Assembly: GCF_007830185.1 (NCBI RefSeq)
Contig: NZ_VLKZ01000001.1
Location: forward strand, 496,001 to 560,000
DNA from: Halalkalibacter nanhaiisediminis
GTDB taxonomy: Bacteria; Bacillota; Bacilli; Bacillales; Bacillaceae_D
DNA length: 64,000 nucleotides
Direction: 5' to 3'
Shown here: positions 1-6,626 of the stretch, one piece after another
Layout of the letters: every line of letters begins with the position of its first letter
Numbering within the stretch: position 1 is the stretch's first letter
Notes under the pieces: model-generated
Databases searched by the model: none
What the model was told of the DNA's origin: nothing
What the model saw: the letters and a program-made list of their open reading frames with translations, nothing else
Made by a program: the position numbers and the translations under genes

Positions 1-1
1 T

Positions 2-241
2 AGTGGAACATTTGTATCTTCAGAAATAATTGATTTGAGGCTAAAACAAGCGACAATCGAATGGGAAAATATTAGTAAGTGGTCTTTCTTTTCCAGTGAT
101 AAAAAACTCGTAAGAAAAATTAATGATTTGGAAACAAACTCTAATAATTCAATTAGATTTTCATTTGTTTTTGAAGGGAAAGAGAATTTTAGAAAAAGGA
201 GTAAGTATCTTAGCGAAGCATATTCAAAATTTAGTGTCTAG
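2..241 (+). CDS. C-terminal part of an unrecognised protein, cut by the window edge
   Basis: The frame is open from base 2 to the TAG at 239-241, with no start codon having a ribosome-binding site, so this is the last ~79 residues of a gene that begins upstream. The visible part is rich in Lys, Ser and Asn with an amphipathic, beta-prone end (near 'IRFSFVFEG') and no cysteine or known motif. I do not recognise the family. Neighbouring DNA contains several gene remnants, so this may itself be part of a decaying accessory region. Confidence 0.45.
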   Translation, partial: SGTFVSSEIIDLRLKQATIEWENISKWSFFSSDKKLVRKINDLETNSNNSIRFSFVFEGKENFRKRSKYLSEAYSKFSV

Positions 242-452
242 TCCTACCTTTTAGAGTTTAATAATATAAAATGATTTTGATGAGACAGCTTTGATAATAG
301 AATCTCTAAATATAATAAATGATGATTTCTAAATGAAGGAAAGTTAATAGATCTTTGTTAGGAAACTAAAAAGATTTTATTCGTTTCAGAAGTTAATAAA
401 AGGGTGGAACTCGATAAGGCACTTGCCATTTGAGCTGAGAACAACTCGCTGC

Positions 453-488
453 AAAGGATCGATTACTAAATCCTGAGTGGATCTTTTT
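453..488 (+). terminator. Possible intrinsic terminator
   Basis: AAAGGATC at 453-460 pairs with GATCTTTT (with one G-U pair) and is followed by a short T run. The loop is long (about 19 nt), so this is a weak call. It could end the truncated gene at the window edge. Confidence 0.3.
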
Positions 489-500
489 GAGTGGCAATAT

Positions 501-671
501 TCACTTATTTTGTTTTTCCAATCTTTCAATTCGATTTTCAAGTTCCTTAATTTTCGTTTCATATTCTATTTCTTTAAAATGCTTTATTGAACGATCAATT
601 AAGTTTTGAAGAACAATTACTAATACACTAAAGAAAATTAACCCCAATAGAATTTATAAAAGATAATCCAA
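501..671 (-). pseudogene. Small membrane/coiled-coil protein gene with an in-frame stop
   Basis: Read on the minus strand from a TTG at 671, which follows a good SD (GGGGTGA), the frame gives five codons, then TAA (654-656). It then continues without interruption to TGA at 501-503. The part after the stop has a hydrophobic segment ('LLGLIFFSVLVIVLQ') and a charged heptad-like tail ('KIKELENRIERLEKQNK'). That is the usual layout of small Bacillus membrane proteins with one transmembrane helix and a cytoplasmic coiled coil. The TAA at codon 6 suggests a nonsense mutation. A TTG restart at 647 would give 48 residues but lacks an SD. No function can be assigned. Confidence 0.4.
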
Positions 672-777
672 ATGAATTCACCCCATTGTTTATAAATTCA
701 AACACTAAAAAAGTATTTCTTTTATCACTCTTTACAAAATGCTTCAATAGTTTAAGTATAACATTTCATACTGTTAA

Positions 778-891
778 GCAGTTGGCTGGGAAGTTTGGGA
801 AACAGAAGAAGCACAACACGCCGAAACATTCGAAAAAACTGTCATCAGTGAAAACATGCAAGGAGCACCACTCTTATTTGCATTCACATAA
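778..891 (+). pseudogene. Possible C-terminal remnant of a lost gene
   Basis: The frame entering at 778 right after a TAA (775-777) reads ~37 codons to TAA at 889-891. The composition is protein-like ('WEVWETEEAQHAETFEKTV', ending in 'GAPLLFAFT') and there is no start or SD. It looks like the tail of a degraded gene, not a new one. I do not recognise the family. The alternative is chance, since it is short. Confidence 0.25.
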
Positions 892-933
892 CGGGAGCCC
901 ATAGCTTTAATCATGAGAAAAGGAGGGGGTAGA

Positions 934-1212
934 ATGATTATGGATTTACCAAAAATTATTACTTATACCATGATTGCTTACATTTCTATCTCAATTATTT
1001 TTGTACTATTATCGAAGGATGAACAATTTATAAAATTAGTTAAGTTTGTTTTAAGTTTATGTGCATCATGGTTATTAAGTTTTATAATAGTTTGGGTATT
1101 TTTTAATTTATTAATAGAAAATCAGATATCAGAGTTTGTTTTCGACATTTCAGTTTATTTTATACCTTACCTAGCTTTTATTTGCTTTCAATATTATATT
1201 TATTATCCGTAG
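934..1212 (+). CDS. Small hydrophobic membrane protein, unknown
   Basis: A 92-residue protein made of about three hydrophobic stretches (roughly residues 6-27, 36-58 and 68-90 from this start), joined by short charged loops. It is very likely an integral membrane protein. The ATG at 934 is preferred over the one at 913 because AGGAGG at 921-926 lies 7 bases before it. The gene is AT-rich and has no recognisable motif. It stands alone between gene remnants. I do not recognise the family; it may be an ORFan of the accessory region. Confidence 0.5.
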   Translation: MIMDLPKIITYTMIAYISISIIFVLLSKDEQFIKLVKFVLSLCASWLLSFIIVWVFFNLLIENQISEFVFDISVYFIPYLAFICFQYYIYYP

Positions 1213-1235
1213 AGTCTATCTTGATAAACAGTTTG

Positions 1236-1429
1236 TTACTTTAAGTTATTCTTGAAATACTCCATGATTGTTCTTCTTGAACCTTTCTGAATATCTTGTT
1301 CGGTCCAGCTGTGAGGATAAGGTTCCTTTCCATAGACTTCTAAAAGTTTTGACTTTAGTTTCAGTTGATGTAGTATGATTTTTCTTATTAACTTAAATAC
1401 ATAGTAAATAGGTTGTAATTTATTTAAGT
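1236..1429 (-). pseudogene. Minus-strand gene remnant without a start codon
   Basis: On the minus strand an open frame of ~65 codons ends in TAA at 1236-1238. It carries a strongly protein-like stretch ('EVYGKEPYPHSWTEQDIQ', then 'SRRTIMEYF') preceded by a basic amphipathic segment. There is no ATG, GTG or TTG with an SD at its head, and an in-frame TGA closes the frame upstream. I read it as the C-terminal end of a gene whose front has been lost. It overlaps the promoter side of the lipoprotein gene that follows on the other strand. The family is not recognised. Confidence 0.35.
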
Positions 1430-1460
1430 TGGAGATTCATATTTTAGGAGGATAAATATA

Positions 1461-2090
1461 ATGATATTTAAAAAACTTTTCTTAGCTTTTATTTTTACAA
1501 TTATTTCATTGCATGTAACTGGCTGTGGTATGGGAGCTTCTCCAAATGGAAGTGAACAGGACATAAATTCTGAAACGCCAGAACAAAATGAACAAGACTT
1601 GTCATCTCATCCTTCACATGACCTTCCTTTCCATGAGCTAATAAATAAAATCATTGAGGATGGACATAAAATTGCTTTAGTTGGAGATTCAGAAAAATAT
1701 AATCCTCCTTCAAAATTTCAAAACTCTGTAGAAAATATCGATATTGAAAACATAACATCCGAAGATTACCTTGCTATTTTTTTTATGTCTGATCAATTGC
1801 AGCATTTAGATAATTCAGATGTATTAGAACTAGTAGAAAGCGGAACTAGTGTTTTTTTCGAGAGAGAACCATTCTCAATAGAGAAATTAATGAAATGGAT
1901 AGAAAATAAGGAAATCCCCGCTGAAATGGCTGAAATGGGGGAAAGTAGAAAGGATGAAGATATCGTATACGTATCCCTAGATGCAGAAGAGGGAATTATT
2001 ATTTATGGTGCAATGGTATTATCCGAAGATGAGTCTGAAAGGTTAACCGATTTATATGAACAGATACTATATGCTAGTTATAAGTACTAA
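1461..2090 (+). CDS. Putative lipoprotein, unknown function
   Basis: A 209-residue protein with a lipoprotein signal: Met-Ile-Phe-Lys-Lys, a hydrophobic core, and a lipobox ending VTGC with Cys22 as the predicted lipidation site. A Ser/Glu/Asn-rich linker follows (about residues 25-55), then a predicted globular acidic domain. The start has a strong SD (TAGGAGG) 9 bases upstream. The mature domain has hydrophobic-acidic alternation ('DEDIVYVSLDAEEGIIIYGA') but no motif I can name. The protein is predicted to sit on the outer face of the membrane. There is no operon partner. Confidence 0.6.
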   Translation: MIFKKLFLAFIFTIISLHVTGCGMGASPNGSEQDINSETPEQNEQDLSSHPSHDLPFHELINKIIEDGHKIALVGDSEKYNPPSKFQNSVENIDIENITSEDYLAIFFMSDQLQHLDNSDVLELVESGTSVFFEREPFSIEKLMKWIENKEIPAEMAEMGESRKDEDIVYVSLDAEEGIIIYGAMVLSEDESERLTDLYEQILYASYKY

Positions 2091-2158
2091 AAATAAGATG
2101 AATGTAGTAACTGAGATGAAACTTTCACAATATCACAAATTCAATTTATTTTTTAAAT

Positions 2159-2317
2159 ATAGAAGACGGTGCCGCTCATGGCATGAAGGAAAATGAATGG
2201 GTCAAAGTAAAAGGGAAGTTGAATGTCAAAAAGTCAGACGGTTTTAAAATACCGACTATTCAGCTTGAAAGCGGGGAAAGAATTCAACCCCCACTAGACC
2301 CTTATATTTATCTTTAA
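2159..2317 (+). pseudogene. 3' remnant of a ycgQ-type (TIGR03943) gene
   Basis: The plus strand encodes ~52 residues in one frame ending at TAA 2315-2317. They show the hallmark end of the YcgQ/TIGR03943 family: a DGAAHGMKENEWVKVKGKL-like strand, then a C-terminal 'PPLDPYIYL'. An intact YcgQ-type protein is several hundred residues long and works with the permease-like YcgR. Here the membrane part and any start are missing; upstream the frame soon meets TGA (2117-2119). YcgR/YcgQ genes often sit in zinc-starvation loci, and this remnant touches the Zur-type unit encoded on the other strand. I infer a deletion of the ycgRQ part of that locus. Confidence 0.6.
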
Positions 2318-3348
2318 CCTAGATACCGAGTGTTTTCCGGTATATGAAGGCAGAAATCTAAACAATTCTTAAGATGTACGCGGTCAAGTTCTGCACCAAT
2401 AAAAAGAAACTCGGATAAAACGCCGTCTAAGGGCAATAAATCAACCTCATAGGTATTAACTTGAACGGAAGAACCAACTTGCGAGATAATATAGCTCTCT
2501 TTTAACGATGGGTTATAACATGTTCCTTTCATCCGGAAGACTTCATTAGGAAGTTTGGAAAAAAATTGTTCCAACTTAGGAAAATCAACTGGATATATGC
2601 TTTTGAACACATACGTGTCAATACCATAATGGCCAATAATCGGAATATCATTTCTCGACTCAAACAAATCTACCTGCTGTGTATAGAGATAGGAGGCTCC
2701 TTTTAATTCAAAGGTGGTCTCTCTTTTTTCATGTTCCCAACAAAAATCATCGATTCTTTTTATCGTTGATGTTGGAACGAGCGTTTGAATAAAAGTAGTG
2801 AGCTCACCTTGCTCTTCAAATGAGAGGCTATCGCTATTAGAAAGTACGACTGTTTGAGCCATCTCTAGTTGGCTCATGAGCGTTTCCCCGAGTGTGTATA
2901 TTATTCTTTCTTTAGTCTCAGAGCATGTAAATTGTATTTCGTGTTCTGAAAAGTACGCAGACCAAAATTCATCTGCACCGATGACGTGAATATGTGAGTG
3001 AAGATACATGCTTGTATTCGATACAAGAGAATCAAGCAGATACGATACATCTGTAAATGGATAAATATCTAGTACGATTTCGTCAATATCACACTGCGGT
3101 TGTTGCTCTATCCATGTGTCCAGATTGGAAAGCGTGACCTCTGCATCATGAACAGCTGTTCCAATAAAGCTTGTCATTGGAAGGGGTTCTTCTTCGTTTT
3201 TAATAAATGTAAACGAGGTATCATGATAAAGAACCTTTAGTCGTTTATTACCATCATTTGAGTACACTTTCTTTAGTAATTCATTTTTACCTTTTAAAGA
3301 AAAACCTGTCACTATCGTTAAAGGTATTTGCTTTTCCAATCTTTCCAC
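2314..3348 (-). CDS. Degenerate COG0523 (CobW/YciC-like) protein in a Zur-type unit
   Basis: At 344 residues this matches the length and layout of the COG0523 G3E GTPases that act as zinc metallochaperones under Zur control. It has an N-terminal beta strand plus P-loop position (residues ~10-22) and a C-terminal CobW domain ending 'GAELDRVHLKNCLDFCL'. The family's signatures are altered. The Walker A reads GFSLKGKN, with Asn where Thr/Ser is expected. No CxCC metal motif is present where it should follow strand 2, and the guanine-specificity NKxD position reads SNSD. It is therefore probably a non-GTPase relative. It lies 18 bases downstream of rpsN2 and shares its Zur box, so low zinc should induce both. 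The start ATG follows AGGATG/GGAAAG-type SD bases. Confidence 0.7.
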   Translation of the reverse strand: MERLEKQIPLTIVTGFSLKGKNELLKKVYSNDGNKRLKVLYHDTSFTFIKNEEEPLPMTSFIGTAVHDAEVTLSNLDTWIEQQPQCDIDEIVLDIYPFTDVSYLLDSLVSNTSMYLHSHIHVIGADEFWSAYFSEHEIQFTCSETKERIIYTLGETLMSQLEMAQTVVLSNSDSLSFEEQGELTTFIQTLVPTSTIKRIDDFCWEHEKRETTFELKGASYLYTQQVDLFESRNDIPIIGHYGIDTYVFKSIYPVDFPKLEQFFSKLPNEVFRMKGTCYNPSLKESYIISQVGSSVQVNTYEVDLLPLDGVLSEFLFIGAELDRVHLKNCLDFCLHIPENTRYLG

Positions 3349-3366
3349 ATCCTTTCCGTTACTTTC

Positions 3367-3636
3367 TTACCAGCTTGATTTTTTTACGCCTGGGATCTGC
3401 CCTTTGTGAGCCATTTCTCTAAAGGCAATTCGTGAAAGCCTAAATTTACGCAGAACACCGCGAGGTCTGCCAGTATGTTCGCATCTTCGCGTTAACCGGG
3501 CAGGGGCAGAATCTCTAGGAAGCTTACTTAATCCTATGTAATCACCCTTCGCTTTTAGTTCTCTTCTTTTTTCAGCATAGCGAGCGACAAGCTCTTGACG
3601 TTTTTTTTCTTTTGCCACTTTTGATTTTTTTGCCAT
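3367..3636 (-). CDS. rpsN2: Zinc-independent 30S ribosomal protein S14 (alternative form)
   Basis: An 89-residue S14 of the long C-minus type. It has the basic N-terminus ([14 protein letters not shown]), '[19 protein letters not shown]' in the RNA-binding core and the terminal 'GVKKSSW'. The paired CxxC zinc ligands of the short S14 are absent; a single Cys remains in the CEHTGRPRG motif. In Bacillus this paralogue replaces the zinc-binding S14 when zinc is scarce, freeing zinc. A near-perfect Zur box sits just upstream, which supports that role. The start has GGAGGG at a normal distance. It is first gene of a two-gene unit with the COG0523-like protein. Confidence 0.93.
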   Translation of the reverse strand: MAKKSKVAKEKKRQELVARYAEKRRELKAKGDYIGLSKLPRDSAPARLTRRCEHTGRPRGVLRKFRLSRIAFREMAHKGQIPGVKKSSW

Positions 3637-3658
3637 GTTTAACCCTCCTCAAGTTAGA

Positions 3659-3681
3659 TAAACGTAATCATTACGATTTAT
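3659..3681 (-). promoter_or_regulatory. Zur box upstream of rpsN2
   Basis: The minus strand reads AAATCGTAATGATTACGTTT across 3660-3679. It differs from the Bacillus Zur consensus (AAATCGTAATNATTACGATTT) at only one or two positions and is almost fully palindromic. It lies about 25 bases before the rpsN2 start, where Zur would block transcription when zinc is plentiful. Confidence 0.88.
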
Positions 3682-4061
3682 ATCATAAAACAAATCAAGA
3701 GTGAAGTAAAGGAAGAGATAAGACGGCGATGGTTTATATGATAGTAAAACTGAATTGACCACGTTTTCTCTGTGGAGTTAAAATAGATTAGGTGTAAAGG
3801 TGTTGAAATTAGAAGTGATTGTAGAAGTTCATCAATTGAAACGACAGGTTGCCACATACGCTTGGCACATGTTGACTGAGTGATGGATTTGGAATGAAAG
3901 ATGTCTAACTAAACATACTCTTGCTAGTTAAAATAAACATTTCTGATCAGTTTGATAAAAAGGGCTTAGGCATGGTATAAGTGTAAAAAGAAACAGAAAC
4001 ATTTTGGTTTTAATTTTGGGATAAGGGTTTGACTGGTGTCCCATCATGAAAGGATTTGAAT
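3682..4061. other. Intergenic stretch between rpsN2 and dus
   Basis: About 380 bases with no supported gene. A 27-codon frame beginning GTG-TTG near 3798 on the plus strand is protein-like but has no proper SD spacing and no partner. I see no clear terminator or RNA fold; the promoter of the downstream dus gene should lie here. Confidence 0.4.
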
Positions 4062-4067
4062 TTGAAT

Positions 4068-5069
4068 ATGATAGATAATTTTTGGCGTGATTTACCACGA
4101 CCTTTTTTTATACTCGCACCAATGGAAGATGTGACGGATGTTGTTTTTCGCCATGTAGTGAGTGAGGCAGCCAGACCCGATGTGTTTTTTACAGAGTTTA
4201 CAAACAGTGAGAGTTATTGTCACCCAGAGGGAAAGCAAAGTGTTCGCGGGCGCTTGACTTTTACAGAGGATGAACAACCAATTGTAGCCCATATATGGGG
4301 AGATAGGCCTGAAAACTTTCGGCAAATGAGTATTGGTATGGAGAAACTTGGGTTTAGGGGTGTGGATATCAATATGGGCTGTCCTGTACCCAATGTGGCA
4401 CAGCAAGGGAAGGGAAGTGGCCTTATCCGTCGTCCGGAAGTTGCAGCAGATTTAATACAAGCAGCAAAAGCAGGCGGATTGCCCGTAAGTGTAAAGACAA
4501 GGCTTGGTTACACGGATGTAGATGAATGGCACGAATGGCTGACGCACATATTGGAACAAGATGTTGCGAATCTTTCCATTCATCTGCGGACAAGAGAGGA
4601 GATGAGTAAAGTAGATGCTCATTGGGAGCTGATCCCAGAGATTAAGAAACTTCGTGATCGTGTGGCACCAGATACACTCTTGACAATCAACGGGGACATT
4701 CCTGATCGTCAAACTGGCTTGAAGCTTGTTGATCAATATGGTGTTGATGGGGTTATGATCGGTCGTGGTATTTTCCATAATCCATTTGCCTTCGAAAAAG
4801 AGCCGAAAGATCATAGCAGTAAGGAATTACTTGATCTTTTACGATTGCATTTAGATCTCCATGATAAATATGCAGAATTAGAGCTACGTCCGTTTAAGAC
4901 TGCTCTTCATCGCTTTTTTAAGATATATGTTAAAGGATTTCGAGGGGCAAGTGAATTGAGAAATCAACTAATGATCACAGAGTCACCAGATCAAGTGCGT
5001 GAATTGCTCGATAACTTTGAAGCAAAGAATCTTGATGGAATGGGGAACAGTAGAAGTGTCCCAATGTAA
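4068..5069 (+). CDS. tRNA-dihydrouridine synthase family protein
   Basis: A 333-residue FMN-dependent TIM barrel of the Dus family, which reduces uridines in tRNA D-loops. It has the N-terminal [12 protein letters not shown] strand-loop, the active-site motif '[11 protein letters not shown]' with the catalytic Cys, 'VKTRLG', the conserved His-Leu-Arg-Thr-Arg in 'SIHLRTREE', and the flavin-binding '[13 protein letters not shown]'. The APMED variant and sequence differ from the standard Bacillus DusB-like YacF, so it is probably a second, diverged paralogue. Start choice is open: ATG 4068 is 13 bases from GAAAGGA, while TTG 4062 has better spacing (7). It is monocistronic. Confidence 0.85.
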   Translation: MIDNFWRDLPRPFFILAPMEDVTDVVFRHVVSEAARPDVFFTEFTNSESYCHPEGKQSVRGRLTFTEDEQPIVAHIWGDRPENFRQMSIGMEKLGFRGVDINMGCPVPNVAQQGKGSGLIRRPEVAADLIQAAKAGGLPVSVKTRLGYTDVDEWHEWLTHILEQDVANLSIHLRTREEMSKVDAHWELIPEIKKLRDRVAPDTLLTINGDIPDRQTGLKLVDQYGVDGVMIGRGIFHNPFAFEKEPKDHSSKELLDLLRLHLDLHDKYAELELRPFKTALHRFFKIYVKGFRGASELRNQLMITESPDQVRELLDNFEAKNLDGMGNSRSVPM

Positions 5070-5122
5070 GGTAAAAGCGAAGTAGAACGTTAAACGGGTG
5101 TGCCCTCAAATTTAGAGCAAAT

Positions 5123-5170
5123 AACGGAATGAGGATCCGCCAAATTAATAGAGTGGATTCTCATGCCGTT
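5123..5170. repeat. Imperfect 16-bp inverted repeat after dus
   Basis: AACGGAATGAGGATCC at 5123-5138 faces GGATTCTCATGCCGTT at 5155-5170. They form a 16-position stem with one mismatch and one G-U pair around a 16-nt AT-rich loop. There is no T run, so it is not a classical terminator. It could be an mRNA 3' stabiliser or a tiny mobile-element relic. Confidence 0.5.
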
Positions 5171-5230
5171 AAAGGATTAAAAACCGTTGCATAGGTTAAG
5201 TGTGTGAACAGATACACTTAAAGTAATGGG

Positions 5231-5260
5231 GCGTTCCTTACATAAGAAACGCAACTTTTT
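5231..5260 (+). terminator. Terminator after dus
   Basis: GCGTT-C-CTT pairs with AAG-A-AACGC around a CATA loop (one internal mismatch), followed by CAACTTTTT. It is on the strand of dus and downstream of it. Confidence 0.6.
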
Positions 5261-5327
5261 GGGGATATTGAAAAGGAAATTAATATTAAAATAGAGGACA
5301 GTTTAGTGTAACAATCTCTCTATATTT

Positions 5328-5777
5328 TCATGAGAAGATAGCTCCGTTAATTTGTGGCTCTATGGGTACTTGTGAAAAAATAAAATGTGTGACCGTTTGT
5401 GCGTAGGGGTTTACCTCTTCTATAAATTGCTCCGCTTTTGAAAAGGTATCAAAGTGCATTTTAAGCATATAACATGCATTACCTGCTACACGATAACAAA
5501 ATTGCACGTTTGGGAACTTTTGAATAAAATTTTTAAAAGCCTTGTAATCACCGTTTTTAACGGTAGCCTCTATTATACATTGAATAGGCAGCCCTAACTT
5601 CTCATAATCAATTTCCAATGTGTATTTCTTGATAATGCCAAAGGACTCCATTTGCCTTACTCGTTCTGTTACAGAAGGAGAAGATAAATTAACCCTCCTC
5701 CCAATCTCACTCATGGATAGACGACTATTAATATGTAATTCATCTAATATCATTCTATCAATATCATCAATTTTCAT
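5328..5777 (-). CDS. Lrp/AsnC family transcriptional regulator
   Basis: A ~149-residue regulator of the feast/famine family. An N-terminal helix-turn-helix ('LSMSEIGRRVNLSSPSVTER', roughly residues 20-40) is followed by the wing 'GIIKKYTLEIDYEKLG'. The RAM ligand domain (about residues 60-145) ends with 'TVTHFIFSQVPIEPQ'. Such proteins bind an amino acid and control amino-acid genes. The ATG at 5777 is chosen because AAGGAG lies about 13 bases before it; the ATG at 5804 has no SD. It is transcribed away from the AhpD-like gene with ~125 bp between them, so it may control that gene. The ligand is not evident. Confidence 0.88.
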   Translation of the reverse strand: MKIDDIDRMILDELHINSRLSMSEIGRRVNLSSPSVTERVRQMESFGIIKKYTLEIDYEKLGLPIQCIIEATVKNGDYKAFKNFIQKFPNVQFCYRVAGNACYMLKMHFDTFSKAEQFIEEVNPYAQTVTHFIFSQVPIEPQINGAIFS

Positions 5778-5900
5778 TTTTAAATGATTTCTCCTTTTAT
5801 ACATTAATTATTTAATGTTTTAGTGATTTTTTTGTTATTTTCATTATGTGATTTCTATATTTTGTTATCTATAATTAAATATACAAAAGGGGGATTTAAA

Positions 5901-6308
5901 ATGGCAAGAATTAAGGAATCTATTTTTGGAGATACACCCTTTCAACGACTTTTAGGACACAATGTAGAAGTAATGCAAGGATGGTCCTATTTGGGAACTG
6001 TATTAGAAAGAGAAGGTTTCCTCTCTCCTGAATTGAAAGAGCAAGTTAGAAGAACGTTAGCTCAAAGTAATGGTTGTGAGTACTGTAAAGCGAAAGGTAA
6101 ACCTGAATTTAATAAATTCGACGAAAAAACCTCTATTGCAGTTGCGTTTGCGGAGGTCTTCTTAAAACAAAAGGGTGAAATATCAGACTCATCTTTTGAA
6201 ATTTTGCAGGAATACATGACTGAGGAAGAAGTTAGTGAACTTTGTGCATTTATTTCTTTCACTACCGCTTCACAATACTTTGGAGCAATGATGAAATTAG
6301 AAAGGTGA
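5901..6308 (+). CDS. AhpD-like / carboxymuconolactone decarboxylase-fold protein
   Basis: A 135-residue all-helical protein with the CxxC-type motif 'NGCEYCKAKGK' (about residues 55-65) and 'FAEVF' helices typical of the AhpD-like superfamily. Members are often peroxidase-type or thiol-disulfide enzymes. The ATG at 5901 follows AAAAGGGGGA at good spacing; the longer frame upstream has no SD. It is divergent from an Lrp/AsnC regulator, an arrangement that often means local control. The substrate is unknown. Confidence 0.75.
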   Translation: MARIKESIFGDTPFQRLLGHNVEVMQGWSYLGTVLEREGFLSPELKEQVRRTLAQSNGCEYCKAKGKPEFNKFDEKTSIAVAFAEVFLKQKGEISDSSFEILQEYMTEEEVSELCAFISFTTASQYFGAMMKLER

Positions 6309-6626
6309 AGGAATTAACAATAGGTTTATAAACGTTTTTATGCAAGTGAGTGGGAATTTCAATTCTTCTTGTTCAAGTAAAGGGCGCGTTAGTGAAAAAA
6401 TGTTAATAACAGAAAGAATGACATGAAATGGATATACTGTTTTTCATTTTAAATTAATGATAATTGGTTTCATATTTTTCATTTCAAATAATTCTCCTGA
6501 ACTTTTTGAGTAATTAACTTGAGGTGTTAACGTTAACGAGGTAGCATTCGGGTTTAATGAATAATACATTCGAAGTACATTCTCTACACATAGGCATATG
6601 ATAAATGTGATAAACCTCTGAAGGGA
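6309..6626. other. Intergenic region before the ferritin-cupin gene
   Basis: About 318 bases without a gene. It contains a perfect 12-bp palindrome GTTAACGTTAAC (6526-6537), about 90 bases before the downstream start, which could be an operator. CATATGAT (near 6595) resembles a sporulation sigma E/K -10 box, but I cannot confirm a -35 element. Confidence 0.35.

Noticed and set aside
395-450. AGGGTGGAAC motif resembling a T-box antiterminator
   Set aside because: Only this short piece matches. There is no specifier stem, no AG bulge, no pairing TCGTCCC-type partner and no downstream amino-acid gene on that strand.
686-904. 72-residue open frame on the plus strand
   Set aside because: Its first part overlaps the minus-strand remnant side and its composition is unlike a protein. 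Another frame of the same DNA (778-891) looks more protein-like, and there is no SD.
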